Origin: Candidatus Methanoperedens sp.
GTDB taxonomy: Archaea; Halobacteriota; Methanosarcinia; Methanosarcinales; Methanoperedenaceae
Assembly (NCBI GenBank): GCA_023249275.1
Contig: JAHFCV010000005.1
Coordinates: forward strand, 1-30,889
DNA: 30,889 bases
Direction: 5' to 3'
How positions within the stretch are numbered: position 1 is the stretch's first letter; each line of letters opens with the position of its first letter. Below are positions 5,585-15,100 of the stretch, in pieces. The notes under the pieces are model-generated. The model was given only the letters and a program-made list of their open reading frames with translations, searched no databases and had not been told where the DNA came from. A program made the translations under genes and the position numbers.

Positions 5585-7667
5585 TATAGAGTCGAGTAAA
5601 GAGGTCTGGGATGAGTTCCTTAAAAGGTATTACTGGGAGCAGATACTTGAATTAGCACATGATTACCCCGAGTGCAAGAGCCTGTGGGTTGAGTTCAGCA
5701 GCCTTGAGAAGTACAACATGGACGTGGCGCGGGAGTTGTTAGATTCCCCGGATGCGGTGCTCGGTCATGCCACCGAGTCGCTGAAAGAAATGGACCTTCC
5801 CGCCGACGTGGATTTCACAGAATCACATGTGCGCGTGCGGCATTTGCCGGAATTAACGCTGATTAAAGACATCCGCAGCGTGCATATCAACACGTTGATT
5901 GCCGTAACCGGACTGGTTCGGAAAGCGACTGAGGTTAGACCAAGGATAGTGAATGCCGCCTTCAAGTGCGCGAGATGCGAGGAGATCACATACCTGCCGC
6001 AAGAAGAGCATTTTGTTGAGCCGTTTGAGTGCGATAACGAGATCTGTGGAAGGAAAGGGCCGTTTAAGCTGGTAAGAGAGGAGTCGGAGTTCATAGACTT
6101 CCAGAAGATACGGATACAGGATTCACCAGACGAGGTCCGCCCGGGCGAGCAGCCGCAAACACTGGATGCTATTGTAACGGAAGACCTTACGGGCAGGGTC
6201 TCTCCGGGCGACCGTGTGGTGCTCGTCGGGGTTCTGCGGTCATACCAGCGGGCGACCCAGCAGGGCAAAAGCACAGCCTTCGATTTGCTATTAGACACGG
6301 TTTCGGTTGAGATCGAAGAGAAAGGTTTTGAAGAAATCGAGGTGACAAAGGAAGACGAGCTTAAGATTCAGGAACTCGGGAAAGACCCGGCTATATACGG
6401 GAAGATACTGGGTTCCATTGCCCCTTCAATCTACGGTTATGAAGAAGTCAAGGAGGCGATGGCTTTACAGCTATTCGCCGGGCTGCCCAAGGAGCTTCCG
6501 GATGGCCTCCGAATCCGCGGGGATATTCACGTATTGCTTGTCGGGGATCCCGGCGTGGCAAAATCGCAGTGCCTTCGGTACTCACGAAAGCTTGCGCCGC
6601 GCGGCGTGTTCACGAGCGGCAGGGGTTCGACTTCAGCCGGGCTGACAGCAACAGCAGTAAAGGATAACGAGTTCAGTAACGGCAGGTGGACACTCGAAGC
6701 GGGGGCGCTTGTACTTGCAGACATGGGGCTTGCCTGCGTGGATGAACTGGACAAGATGGAGGCGGATGACAGGACATCGATGCACGAGGCGATGGAACAG
6801 CAAACGGTCACGATAAACAAAGCCGGGATCAACACGATGTTAAGGGCGAGGTGTGCGGTGCTGGGTGCTGCTAACCCGAAGTTCGGCAGGTTCGACCGGT
6901 ACGAGCCGATGGGAAAACAGATCAATCTGCCTCCGACATTACTATCGAGGTTCGACCTCATATTCGTTATTCGCGACGAACCTACAGCGTTCCGGGATAC
7001 TGCGGTTTCCAATCATATATTCAACACGCACATTGCGGGGGAGCTATCACTGCGGCGGAAGAACGTGAAGAACTCAGGCATAACAGAAGAACAGGTAGCT
7101 GAGGCGATGAGCGGTATCCAGCCGGTTCTCGATGCTGAGTTCCTGAGAAAGTACATCGCATACGCAAAGCGGAATGTGTACCCGATAGTCCAGCCGGATG
7201 CGAGGCAAAGGCTTACCGATTTCTACCTGAGCCTTCGCAAGCTTGGCGAAGACCCCGATACTCCGCTCCCTGTAACCGCACGCCAGCTTGAGGCGCTCAT
7301 TCGCCTGGCAGAAGCGAGTGCCAGGACGAGGCTGAGCGGCGAGGCGGCGATAGGGGACGCGGAGCGGGTTATCAGGATCGTCTCAGCGAGCCTGAACCAG
7401 GTAATTAAAGACCCGGATACGGGGAAACTGGACTCGGATATCATCAATGCCGGAATTGGCAAGAGCCAGCGTGACCGCATAAAATTGATCCGGGAGGCAA
7501 TAAGGACGCTGCAGGGCTCCAATGGGAGCGATGTCCCGATGGATCTGATTCTGCAAACCCTGGAAAAGGAAGGTCTCAAAAAAGAGTACGTGGAAGACGC
7601 GGTTGCGCGATTGAAGACTGCGGGTGAATTAGTCGAAACAAGCAGCAGACGCTACAGGACGGTGTAA
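5577..7667 (+). CDS. mcm: MCM replicative helicase
   Basis: This is an archaeal minichromosome maintenance protein, the hexameric 3'-5' helicase that unwinds DNA at forks. I place the start at ATG 5577 (MINIESSKEV), which overlaps the previous stop and gives 696 residues, a usual length. The N-terminal domain carries a zinc motif (C131, C134, C152, C157). The AAA+ core has Walker A GDPGVAKSQ (about 323-331), Walker B CVDELDKM (387-394), sensor GAANPKFGRFD and arginine finger LLSRFD (about 455-460). A C-terminal winged-helix-like region follows. All key residues are present, so it should be active. It sits in the element's operon, separate from a host MCM, implying element-controlled replication. 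Confidence 0.96.
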   Translation: MINIESSKEVWDEFLKRYYWEQILELAHDYPECKSLWVEFSSLEKYNMDVARELLDSPDAVLGHATESLKEMDLPADVDFTESHVRVRHLPELTLIKDIRSVHINTLIAVTGLVRKATEVRPRIVNAAFKCARCEEITYLPQEEHFVEPFECDNEICGRKGPFKLVREESEFIDFQKIRIQDSPDEVRPGEQPQTLDAIVTEDLTGRVSPGDRVVLVGVLRSYQRATQQGKSTAFDLLLDTVSVEIEEKGFEEIEVTKEDELKIQELGKDPAIYGKILGSIAPSIYGYEEVKEAMALQLFAGLPKELPDGLRIRGDIHVLLVGDPGVAKSQCLRYSRKLAPRGVFTSGRGSTSAGLTATAVKDNEFSNGRWTLEAGALVLADMGLACVDELDKMEADDRTSMHEAMEQQTVTINKAGINTMLRARCAVLGAANPKFGRFDRYEPMGKQINLPPTLLSRFDLIFVIRDEPTAFRDTAVSNHIFNTHIAGELSLRRKNVKNSGITEEQVAEAMSGIQPVLDAEFLRKYIAYAKRNVYPIVQPDARQRLTDFYLSLRKLGEDPDTPLPVTARQLEALIRLAEASARTRLSGEAAIGDAERVIRIVSASLNQVIKDPDTGKLDSDIINAGIGKSQRDRIKLIREAIRTLQGSNGSDVPMDLILQTLEKEGLKKEYVEDAVARLKTAGELVETSSRRYRTV

Positions 7668-7671
7668 AGGA

Positions 7672-7818
7672 ATGATAGTATCTCCACACTGTGAAAAGCA
7701 CGACATGGCAATCAGGCTGCTGACGACAGGGCATTGCCCTGAACGAAGAGACTTGAAATGCGAGTCAGGAGAATGCGAGCACTTCGGGATGCGGTTTTAT
7801 TGTCCTACAGGGGTGTGA
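7672..7818 (+). CDS. Cys/His-rich miniprotein (48 aa)
   Basis: A short gene starts 4 nt after the MCM stop, with AAAGGA directly before its ATG, and ends 6 nt before the deaminase gene. The product begins MIVSPHCEKHDMAIRLL and contains five cysteines and four histidines, including CPERRDLKCESGECEHF and FYCPTGV, so a zinc-binding knuckle is likely. No family is recognised. Operon position and good ribosome binding site make it likely to be real. It could be a small DNA- or protein-binding partner of the replication proteins. Confidence 0.65.
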   Translation: MIVSPHCEKHDMAIRLLTTGHCPERRDLKCESGECEHFGMRFYCPTGV

Positions 7819-7824
7819 CGGCGC

Positions 7825-8289
7825 ATGGAAGATAGGGACTACATGCATCTGGCAAGGCTTGCCAGGGATGAATCCACATGCAGCAAGAAGCAACTTGGCT
7901 GCGCGCTCGTCTTTACCAGGGGCCGTAAAGGGCACCTTACGGGGTTCAATGGCCCGCCGCATCCTCTGGAGAGATGCGCTCCGTGCCCAAGGCTGGAGAG
8001 CCACGACGGGACGGAGCTTGAGAAGTGCCGCGCCGTCCATGCAGAACGCCATGTCCTGCTCCTGGCGGCGAAGTTCGGCTTCTGCACGAAGGACGCCGTT
8101 CTCTATTCCTATATGGGCGTTCCGTGCAAGGACTGCATGCTCGAACTGATCCAGGCAGGGGTAGCGGAGATTGTCTGCCTGAGAGAGACTTACTATGACG
8201 AGCTATCCAGGATTATTCTCAGGGAGTGGGTCGCCAGGGGCGGGAAGTTCAGGGTATATGATCCAGAGGGGGCGCAAAATGGCAAATGA
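7825..8289 (+). CDS. deoxycytidylate deaminase-like zinc enzyme
   Basis: The 154-residue protein belongs to the cytidine/deoxycytidylate deaminase superfamily. The zinc-binding and catalytic motifs are HAE (H72, E74, with E74 the proton shuttle) and PCKDC (C101, C104). The order HAE then PCxxC about 26 residues later, plus the N-terminal RLARDESTCSKKQLGCALVF (residues 11-30), matches dCMP deaminase/ComEB-type proteins. It would convert dCMP to dUMP, feeding dTTP synthesis, a function often carried by viruses that replicate DNA heavily. Additional cysteines around residues 51-68 may bind a second zinc, as in several dCMP deaminases. An RNA- or DNA-editing role cannot be excluded. Confidence 0.85.
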   Translation: MEDRDYMHLARLARDESTCSKKQLGCALVFTRGRKGHLTGFNGPPHPLERCAPCPRLESHDGTELEKCRAVHAERHVLLLAAKFGFCTKDAVLYSYMGVPCKDCMLELIQAGVAEIVCLRETYYDELSRIILREWVARGGKFRVYDPEGAQNGK

Positions 8290-9337
8290 TTATCCACTGG
8301 AATTGGGCGAAGGGGAAGGAACCGAGCTTCCGGGCAAGGACGAAGACGTATCGGTCCACATGAAGGAACTACAGGAATATTCGAAGCCGATGGAGAAAGC
8401 CTGGGAACCTTCGGACGGTATGTCAGCTCACCCATTGTTCTGGTTCATCTGGGAAGAGGTTCCGGGCACGGATAACAGCGCCTTCCTGGCGCGCCTCAGC
8501 GAGCTTCTGGGCCAGGACTGGATACTTGATGCGGGCATTGAGAAGTCATCAGAAAAGACATCGATGATCGTAACCAGGGGCGATGAACTGGTTTACTTCG
8601 AGATATACCCGGAGCTCAGCGGCGTGGTAATTTCAGATAGGGAGGGTGAGCCTTTACTCGAATTAACTGCAAGGGAATCGAAGGGGAAGACGTATTGTTT
8701 TTCCACGCTGATTTGCAATCGGAAGCTCAACAAATACGGGGATATTTGCTTCAACGAGGCGATGCCAGGCAATACGAAATGCCTCAAACATTCAAACCCC
8801 AGCATAGGCAGAAAGCCCGGAACCAAGACGCTTGCGGTAACAAGCGTAACCACCGGTATACAGTGCCTTCCAGCCGATGCGTATTATTTCTGGAAGCAGA
8901 AGAAGCCGGAAATCGCACATTTCATCGATGATCTTGCGGAATCGTTCAGGCTAAAACTGAACTGGGACTCGTCGCATACGCTGATGAACGAACTCCGCTA
9001 CATCGCGGTGCAGATGGTGACGAGGAACCTGATGCACAACAAGGCGATAGAGGCGGACTTCAAGAGCGCGATACACGACCCGGAGACGGGAAAGATCGTG
9101 GCATTTAGAGCCCACTACCTGCTGGACAAGATCACCACTTTTGACGCAAGGATTCAGCAGAAGCTCAAGGATTTCGGGTTATTGATACCGCCATCGAGGA
9201 CGGAAGACCCGCACAGGATCCCAATCGAGCTGGAACTTCTCTGGACTCCGGTAAAGAAAGTGAATGCGATAGACGTTACGGCAAGAGTTGTCGAGCCTGG
9301 TAAAGAGCAGGAGCAAAGTGAAGGGGTGAAAAAATGA
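8279..9337 (+). CDS. zinc-motif protein next to terminase, possible small terminase subunit
   Basis: I choose ATG 8279 (MANDYPLEL), which has GAGGGGG upstream and overlaps the deaminase end by 11 nt; the product is 352 residues. Residues 146-171 form C-x10-C-x10-C-x2-H (LICNRKL, DICFNE, TKCLKH), a short zinc motif of the kind seen in phage DNA-packaging and DNA-binding proteins. The N-terminal third is acidic; the C-terminal half is helical. Its end overlaps the terminase-like gene start by 4 nt, the position usually taken by the small terminase subunit. The family itself is not recognised, so the terminase role is inferred from context. Confidence 0.65.
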   Translation: MANDYPLELGEGEGTELPGKDEDVSVHMKELQEYSKPMEKAWEPSDGMSAHPLFWFIWEEVPGTDNSAFLARLSELLGQDWILDAGIEKSSEKTSMIVTRGDELVYFEIYPELSGVVISDREGEPLLELTARESKGKTYCFSTLICNRKLNKYGDICFNEAMPGNTKCLKHSNPSIGRKPGTKTLAVTSVTTGIQCLPADAYYFWKQKKPEIAHFIDDLAESFRLKLNWDSSHTLMNELRYIAVQMVTRNLMHNKAIEADFKSAIHDPETGKIVAFRAHYLLDKITTFDARIQQKLKDFGLLIPPSRTEDPHRIPIELELLWTPVKKVNAIDVTARVVEPGKEQEQSEGVKK

Positions 9338-10932
9338 CGATTGACCCGAATAACCTGACAAAGGAGCAGATCCAGGAGTATGCTCGCATTCAAAGTGACT
9401 CAGCATACTTCTCGGAGAAGTTCTTTACCGTAAATAATGAGCCGTATTCATTGGAGAAGTTCCCGTATGCAAAGGCAATCTACGAAGATGAGTCGGAGTT
9501 CATCGTACTTTTCCTGGCACGGTCTCTGACCAAGTCAACGATAGCGACAAATAAGATCACGCACAAGCTGGCAACCCAGGCGGGAAAGAGCGCAATAGCG
9601 ACTGCGCCGACAGACGCCCAGGCATGGCGATTGACGAAGGAGATATTCAGGTCGAATCTTACCGACAGCCAACATCACGCCCTCAGTAAGTTGCTTGAAG
9701 CCTCAGAAGGTTCCGACCAGGTCGGGGAGATAGACCTTGCAAACGGTAGCAAGTGGACGGCAAAGGGCGCCTGGGCGACTGGCAAAGCGATACGCGGCCC
9801 GCACAGGTATTACGGCATCGCGGATGAGATGCAGGACATGACGAGAACCGCATGGTATGTGCTACTTGAAGTGGTCAACCTGCCGGGAAGGCAGATAATA
9901 GCGATGGGCACGGGCGGGCCGCAGGGCACGATATGGCATGAACTCTGGGAGAAGTCGGATAAGAAGGAATGGGACGGCAAGAAGTGGACGCCTACGAATA
10001 AGAACCCGACGCCAGGGTATAGCGGCTATCACTTATCGCAGGAATGGAGCCCATTCGAGACACCGGCATCGGTGGCAGACAAGAAGAAGACTTATCCAAA
10101 GACACTGTACCTTACGGAAGTAGAATGCGCCTTTTTCAACGCTGTAGGTCTAAAGCCTGCGCCATACGAAGCCACGAAGGGGCTCGTGGTCACGGACATG
10201 AACGAAATAAGGCGGCTGCTTAACAGCGTCACTACGAAGTCCGTAGGCATCGACTGGGGCAACGTATCCCGCTGGACCGTTTGCGGAATGACGGCGGCGC
10301 GCGAGCCTGTGCTTATCAGGACAGGCAGATGGGACGACCCGAATGAAGTGACGGAGTTCGGGGAACGGAAGGCAAAGTCATCCGCTGCATCTGCAATCGA
10401 GCGCGAGCTGGAAGAGAACGAGAGGCGCATCAGGAAGCACCTGAGCGATGCGATAAACCTGATCAACTTCGAGAAGCCGGACTTTGTGATGTGCGATGCA
10501 GGTTACTCAAAGAAGATGCCGCAGGAGCTTATGGCAATGTTCCCGAAGAAGGTATGGGCAGTTACAACGGGCGACAGGAAAGAATCATTCCCGTCCTGGG
10601 TGGTCAAAAACAAGGACTCGGATTCCAGGCAATTGCTACCAAAAGAGCAGTGGGAGTACTTCTGCGATGTGGATCACTCGGCAATGTGCGAGATCCTGGA
10701 AACGCACATCACCAACAAGACGTACCATATTATCGATATCGACCAGAGCCAGTCGATAGACGAGTACCTGCTTGAACTCAACATGGCTGACATTATTGAG
10801 GTGGAATCGAGAGAGACCGTTAAACGGAGGTATTCGATAACGAAAGCTCACAGTTATGCGGCATCATGCTATGCACTGCTGCCGTTTAGCAAACAAAGGA
10901 AGAAACAGACAATGCTGCCAACGGGGTACTAA
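9334..10932 (+). CDS. terL: terminase large subunit-like ATPase/nuclease
   Basis: The 532-residue protein has the two-domain plan of a large terminase, the motor that packages viral DNA. The ATPase half has a Walker A-like LARSLTKST (61-69), a deviating but terminase-like P-loop, an AIATAPTDAQAW segment after it, Walker B with catalytic acid IADEMQDM (162-169) and a coupling stretch IIAMGTGGPQGT. The C-terminal half has an RNase H-type nuclease pattern: D307 in GIDWGN, D388 in MCDAGY and a final KAHSYAASCYALL helix. Length is typical. No portal, prohead protease or major capsid gene is adjacent, which is odd for a packaging gene. It could serve a virus with capsid genes outside the window or a helper-dependent element. 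Confidence 0.78.
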   Translation: MTIDPNNLTKEQIQEYARIQSDSAYFSEKFFTVNNEPYSLEKFPYAKAIYEDESEFIVLFLARSLTKSTIATNKITHKLATQAGKSAIATAPTDAQAWRLTKEIFRSNLTDSQHHALSKLLEASEGSDQVGEIDLANGSKWTAKGAWATGKAIRGPHRYYGIADEMQDMTRTAWYVLLEVVNLPGRQIIAMGTGGPQGTIWHELWEKSDKKEWDGKKWTPTNKNPTPGYSGYHLSQEWSPFETPASVADKKKTYPKTLYLTEVECAFFNAVGLKPAPYEATKGLVVTDMNEIRRLLNSVTTKSVGIDWGNVSRWTVCGMTAAREPVLIRTGRWDDPNEVTEFGERKAKSSAASAIERELEENERRIRKHLSDAINLINFEKPDFVMCDAGYSKKMPQELMAMFPKKVWAVTTGDRKESFPSWVVKNKDSDSRQLLPKEQWEYFCDVDHSAMCEILETHITNKTYHIIDIDQSQSIDEYLLELNMADIIEVESRETVKRRYSITKAHSYAASCYALLPFSKQRKKQTMLPTGY

Positions 10933-11337
10933 ATGATAAGGATAGACGTGGAAACTCTGCTTAGAAACGAATCGCCGGATGAAACACTAAAGAAAACATA
11001 TCAGATCAATCACGAAGAGGTGTACATTTCCTTCAAGAAGGGGATGGTACAACCAGGTGAATATTACCTGGCGGAGAGAGCCGGGAAGAATATCAAGCTC
11101 AGCCCAGCAAAACCGTATCTGATCAGGAGTCACCCCGAAGACCCGAGGCACCGAAAGGTCAGGGCTTACATGGGCAGGTCCCCGTGCATTTCATTACCGC
11201 AAGACTGTGCGAAGCCAAACCAGCTTTTCAGGGTGATCAAATCCACATCAACAGGCATTATCTGGTTACTGCGGATTGACTCATTTTCATATGCAGACGA
11301 GACTTCGATTCCGCCAGCGGTTCTCAAAGTAGTATGA
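10933..11337 (+). CDS. hypothetical protein (134 aa) ending the terminase operon
   Basis: The start ATG follows the terminase stop with no gap. The protein is basic and beta-rich in pattern (YISFKKGMVQPGEYYLAERA, QLFRVIKSTSTGIIWLLRID). No family is recognised. It is the last gene before the hairpin element at 11350-11382, whose position 12 nt after the stop suggests an operon boundary. Co-transcription with terminase suggests, but does not prove, a structural or DNA-processing role. Confidence 0.65.
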   Translation: MIRIDVETLLRNESPDETLKKTYQINHEEVYISFKKGMVQPGEYYLAERAGKNIKLSPAKPYLIRSHPEDPRHRKVRAYMGRSPCISLPQDCAKPNQLFRVIKSTSTGIIWLLRIDSFSYADETSIPPAVLKVV

Positions 11338-11349
11338 TATACCGTTGAT

Positions 11350-11382
11350 GCCCGATTTCGCACTGCGGTGCTGAAATCAGGC
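11350..11382 (+). ncRNA. conserved bulged hairpin, copy A (leader-type element)
   Basis: GCCCGATTTC (11350-11359) pairs with GAAATCAGGC (11373-11382) apart from one C/A mismatch. An inner stem GCAC/GTGC closes a TGCG loop, with a single unpaired T at 11372 between the stems. The same fold occurs at 21068-21099 and 25505-25537 with compensatory changes. It starts 12 nt after the stop of the upstream gene and ends 59 nt before the SWIM gene start. A second small dyad, TCTGGC/GCCAGA (11414-11419, 11424-11429), lies between hairpin and start codon. Confidence 0.75.
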
Positions 11383-11441
11383 GTATTAAGGAAAGTTGAA
11401 CAGATTCATTAACTCTGGCAGGAGCCAGACGGAGTTGTAAT

Positions 11442-12014
11442 ATGCACATTGAGACAATAGAAGCCACCAGGGGCGTCCACGTACAGGTCGATGGCAAACT
11501 TCACACAGCCGAGTTCTCTTTTAAAGTCGCTGAGATCGAAGACATCGATGCGGCGGAGAAGCGCGCCGCTGAGTTAGCCGAGAGAGCGACCGAGCGCTGG
11601 CTGGACACAATCGACCCAGATGGAGAGCTGGTAGTATCCGCCGAAACAGCCCGAATGAAGCAGATGCAGAAGAGCACATCAGCGCAAAAGGGCGCCCAGC
11701 CAAGGGAGATGGTTCAGTTAATCTTCGAAGCTGCAAATAGCAAGCAGCGCAGCGATAGGATCATGCGGGCGACGACTGAAGAGATGTCGTTTGAGCCATG
11801 CCCGGATGGTGATGGATGGATATGCACATCGCACAATGGCAGGCAATTCCGTGTGAATGTGGACAAGGATGCCGGGACTGGCAGATGCGATTGCGAAGAT
11901 TTCGTTAATCGTGGCGCAAAGTCGAAGATGCCGTGCAAGCACATCTACGCACTGGCGATGAGCGCCGAGCGGTTCTGGGACGGCACAGAGCAGAAGGGCA
12001 GGCAGGTGGGATGA
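11442..12014 (+). CDS. SWIM zinc-finger protein
   Basis: The 190-residue protein ends in a SWIM domain: CDCEDF (C149, C151) and, 14 residues later, CKH (C165, H167), the CxCx(n)CxH zinc ligand pattern. The segment WICTSHNGRQFRVNVDKDAG before it is the usual beta-strand lead-in. SWIM domains bind DNA or proteins and often accompany SNF2 helicases and recombination factors; here an SNF2 helicase fusion follows 150 nt downstream. The N-terminal 100 residues are alpha/beta with no recognised domain. GGAG at 11431-11434 is a good ribosome binding site. A partner role with the downstream helicase is inference from context. Confidence 0.8.
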   Translation: MHIETIEATRGVHVQVDGKLHTAEFSFKVAEIEDIDAAEKRAAELAERATERWLDTIDPDGELVVSAETARMKQMQKSTSAQKGAQPREMVQLIFEAANSKQRSDRIMRATTEEMSFEPCPDGDGWICTSHNGRQFRVNVDKDAGTGRCDCEDFVNRGAKSKMPCKHIYALAMSAERFWDGTEQKGRQVG

Positions 12015-12154
12015 TGGACAACTGTAATCATGTTTTCATCGTCAGGGGAAGCAAATACATCTGCAAAATGTGCGGCGATGAGTTCAACCTTGGCGATTTT
12101 GCGAAGAACGAAGTAGAGTTCAATGAGTGTCCGAGCGGACGCTGCCCGGTATAG
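12011..12154 (+). CDS. zinc-ribbon miniprotein (47 aa)
   Basis: The ATG overlaps the SWIM gene stop in an ATGA arrangement, implying translational coupling. The product begins MMDNCNHVFIVRGSKYICKM and has C-N-H, CKMC and a final CPSGRC, a compact zinc-binding fold. A second ATG at 12014 is possible. The first part, CNHVF...YICKMCGDEF, resembles small zinc ribbons of archaeal viruses and transcription factors. No specific function is recognised. Confidence 0.65.
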   Translation: MMDNCNHVFIVRGSKYICKMCGDEFNLGDFAKNEVEFNECPSGRCPV

Positions 12155-12163
12155 AGGTTTTCT

Positions 12164-15100
12164 ATGGCAATACAAACAACCTGGGATACTTTCTCGTCGA
12201 TTAAACCACATGACGATAGTGATACTTCTGTAATGGTCATCACCCCTCAAGTGCCGACGTCGGCCGCAGCCGGGATTATGGCATCCAGACCGCTGGCAGA
12301 AGCTGAGCGTTCAGAGCCGGCAACAGGAGACTTTGCGCTTCCAGATGTTTCGCGGTTTGAGGAGTTCAGGGATATGAGGTCACTCACGATTTATAGTGAA
12401 GACCGACCGGAACTACACAGGTTGCAGGATATAACATTTGACATTAAAGGCAATCCGAATGAACTTTTGTGGAGACGAGTTATTGAGACGTCCACTGATG
12501 ATATGTTCACAGTCAGGGACTTTGCTCTGCACAATTACAAGACACTCGGCCAGACTGTAAAGATAGAAGGAGACCGCGGACTGGCTGACATGGCAAGGCG
12601 CAGGGAGGCGAATTATGCACAGTTCTTTACGCCAAGTGAGATAGTTCGATTCGTAGCGGCAGTTCTGGGGCTTGATAAGACTGATAAGAAGCCCATTGTG
12701 GTGGACAATAGCTGCGGTATCGGGAAGATGTTCCAGTTCCTGTCGCCGTCGTGCTTGAAGACCGGCATAGAGATTGAAGAGCAGGCATATCACATGGCTG
12801 CAAGACTCTGGCCGGATGCTAAGATTGTGCAGGATTCATTGATCAATCATACGGACTTGCATGGTGACTATTTCCTAATTAACCCGCCATTCTCGATGCA
12901 ACTAGAGCAGAAGAACATTCCACTTGAGAATGCCGGCTGGGGCGACCTCGGACCGAGTTCAAGCATACAGTCACATATAGCAGCACTGGAAATCGCGATA
13001 AAAAATGCTGACAAGTACGTAGCTGCCGTTCTACCGATGGGTTATTTCACTAATGAGAATACTTACACTTTCGAGAAATGGGTGAATCAAAATGCCGAAC
13101 TTGTCCTGAGAGTCGATATGCCGGTAGAGGTCTGGAAGGACGCAGGCACAGCATGGCCGTGCAGTATTGTGATATACCGAACACGGTTTCGGCACTATAA
13201 TCGCAAGGAAGCTCTCGTTCGCACAATCACAAAACTTGGCGACCTGAACACAGTCATTGAAGAATGGAAAAGGACGGAGCTTTATAATGATGCGTTGGAT
13301 CATTTAAGAACAACAGATGAGTTCCCGGTTCATGTAAGGCCCGGAGTAAGGAAGCAGAAGCAGATAGAGTTCAGGAAGCCGACCCTACCATTACCCAGTG
13401 ATGGTGCGATTGGGGTCAAGGTAGCACTCGCGCCGGATTCGTCTGGTCTTGTCATAAAGCCATCAAACTTATTAGAAGCGCTCAAGATTCAGCAATATAA
13501 GGATGGGATGGGGCGCCAGTGGAATGATGGGCTTAAGGACTATACGAAGGAATGCGACGTCAGACTGAGGCGGAAGTATATACTCAGTAATCCCAATCCC
13601 ATAAGTGGTATAGTGGATGAACTGGCATCAGCTAATATCAAGGTCTCTGCTGACCCGCAGGTTTACAAATGGCTCGCGAAGAAGCGGCGCTGGATGGAGA
13701 GACAGCTCACGCCGTTCGAGCAGTACATCAAGAAGGATGGCAGTTGGGTCTGCCTGAATGAACACAATGGCATCAGGTCGATGTATCCTGATCACTACAA
13801 GATGAGGGTAAAGCAACTTGAGAAACTGGGTATAGACCAATGGCTCTGGGGCTTCCAGAAGGACGATGTTAGCAGGATGAGCCTGAAGAATGCCAACCTC
13901 CTCGCGGATCAGATGGGGCTGGGAAAGTCGAGACAAATAATTGCACTAGCCCTGCTCTACGGCTGCAGGCACAACCTGATAATCGTTGAGCCAAAGCTCA
14001 AAGACGAGTTTGTGAAGGAGTTCAGGGAACTTAATATCACCGACTACCAGATTATCGAGTCTGAGAAAGACTTGAAGCATCTGAAGAAGTTCAACCTGAT
14101 AGCGTACAACAAACTCTGGAAACCCCTGAATGAGCACACAAAGAAGACCTTTGCGAAGGCGATGCGCCGCAGGTTCCAGTTCATTGCAGTTGATGAAGCC
14201 CACAAGATAAAGGCGAAGGATAGCGAGCAGGCACAGGCTGTCAGGATGCTCAAGGCCAGATACAAGCTTCTCAGCACAGGCACGCCCATAGCCAACTACC
14301 CGCGCAATATCTTCAGCTTACTGGTCTTCGGCTGGGGAGATGGGACGGAACTTAATCACTACGGTTACTACAATCCAATCGAACAGGTTAATGAGCGCGG
14401 GTATGCCAGCGGCTATACTACAGGCACTCGCCAGTTCAAGGAAGACTTCATCACCATCGAATGGGTGACCCCCCAGTTTGAGCAGACTCTGGATAAAGGA
14501 ATGAAGGCCAGGGAAATGCCTGTGATAAAGGATAAGGCGAAATGGTGGGCCATGATGTCGCCGAAGATTATCCGCAGACAGAGGGATGAGCCCGAGGTTG
14601 CTCCTTTCATAACGATTCCCAAGCCGACTATCAGTACCGAGCTTATCAAGATGTCCCCGGACCATGTGAAGCACTACAAGCACTGGCTGGACGAATTTGC
14701 TGCATGGTTCAAGGAACAGTTGAGGTTGGAGAAGGAAGACCCAGACGGTCACAAGATAGACCAGATGATAGTCCTGGCGCACCTTACGCAGTTACAGTTC
14801 GCCAGCACCATACCGCAGTCCAAGAAAACGAACAATGAGCATATACAGTGGCCGGGAGGCGTCACAACAAAGCAGCGAAGAACTCTCGACCTGATAGAGG
14901 AAGCGCTCTCGAACCAGGAGAAAGTCATTGTATTCTCGGAGCGCCCCGACTTCCAGAAATACATGCAGCAGGAACTCAGATCGCGCAATATCAAGTCTAA
15001 CGTGTTCATCGGCTCGCAGGGGATTAAGAGCAGGAACGTGGTTCTCAACGATTTCAAGAACAACGGCACGAATGTATTGTTAGCGACGACTACTTGCGGT

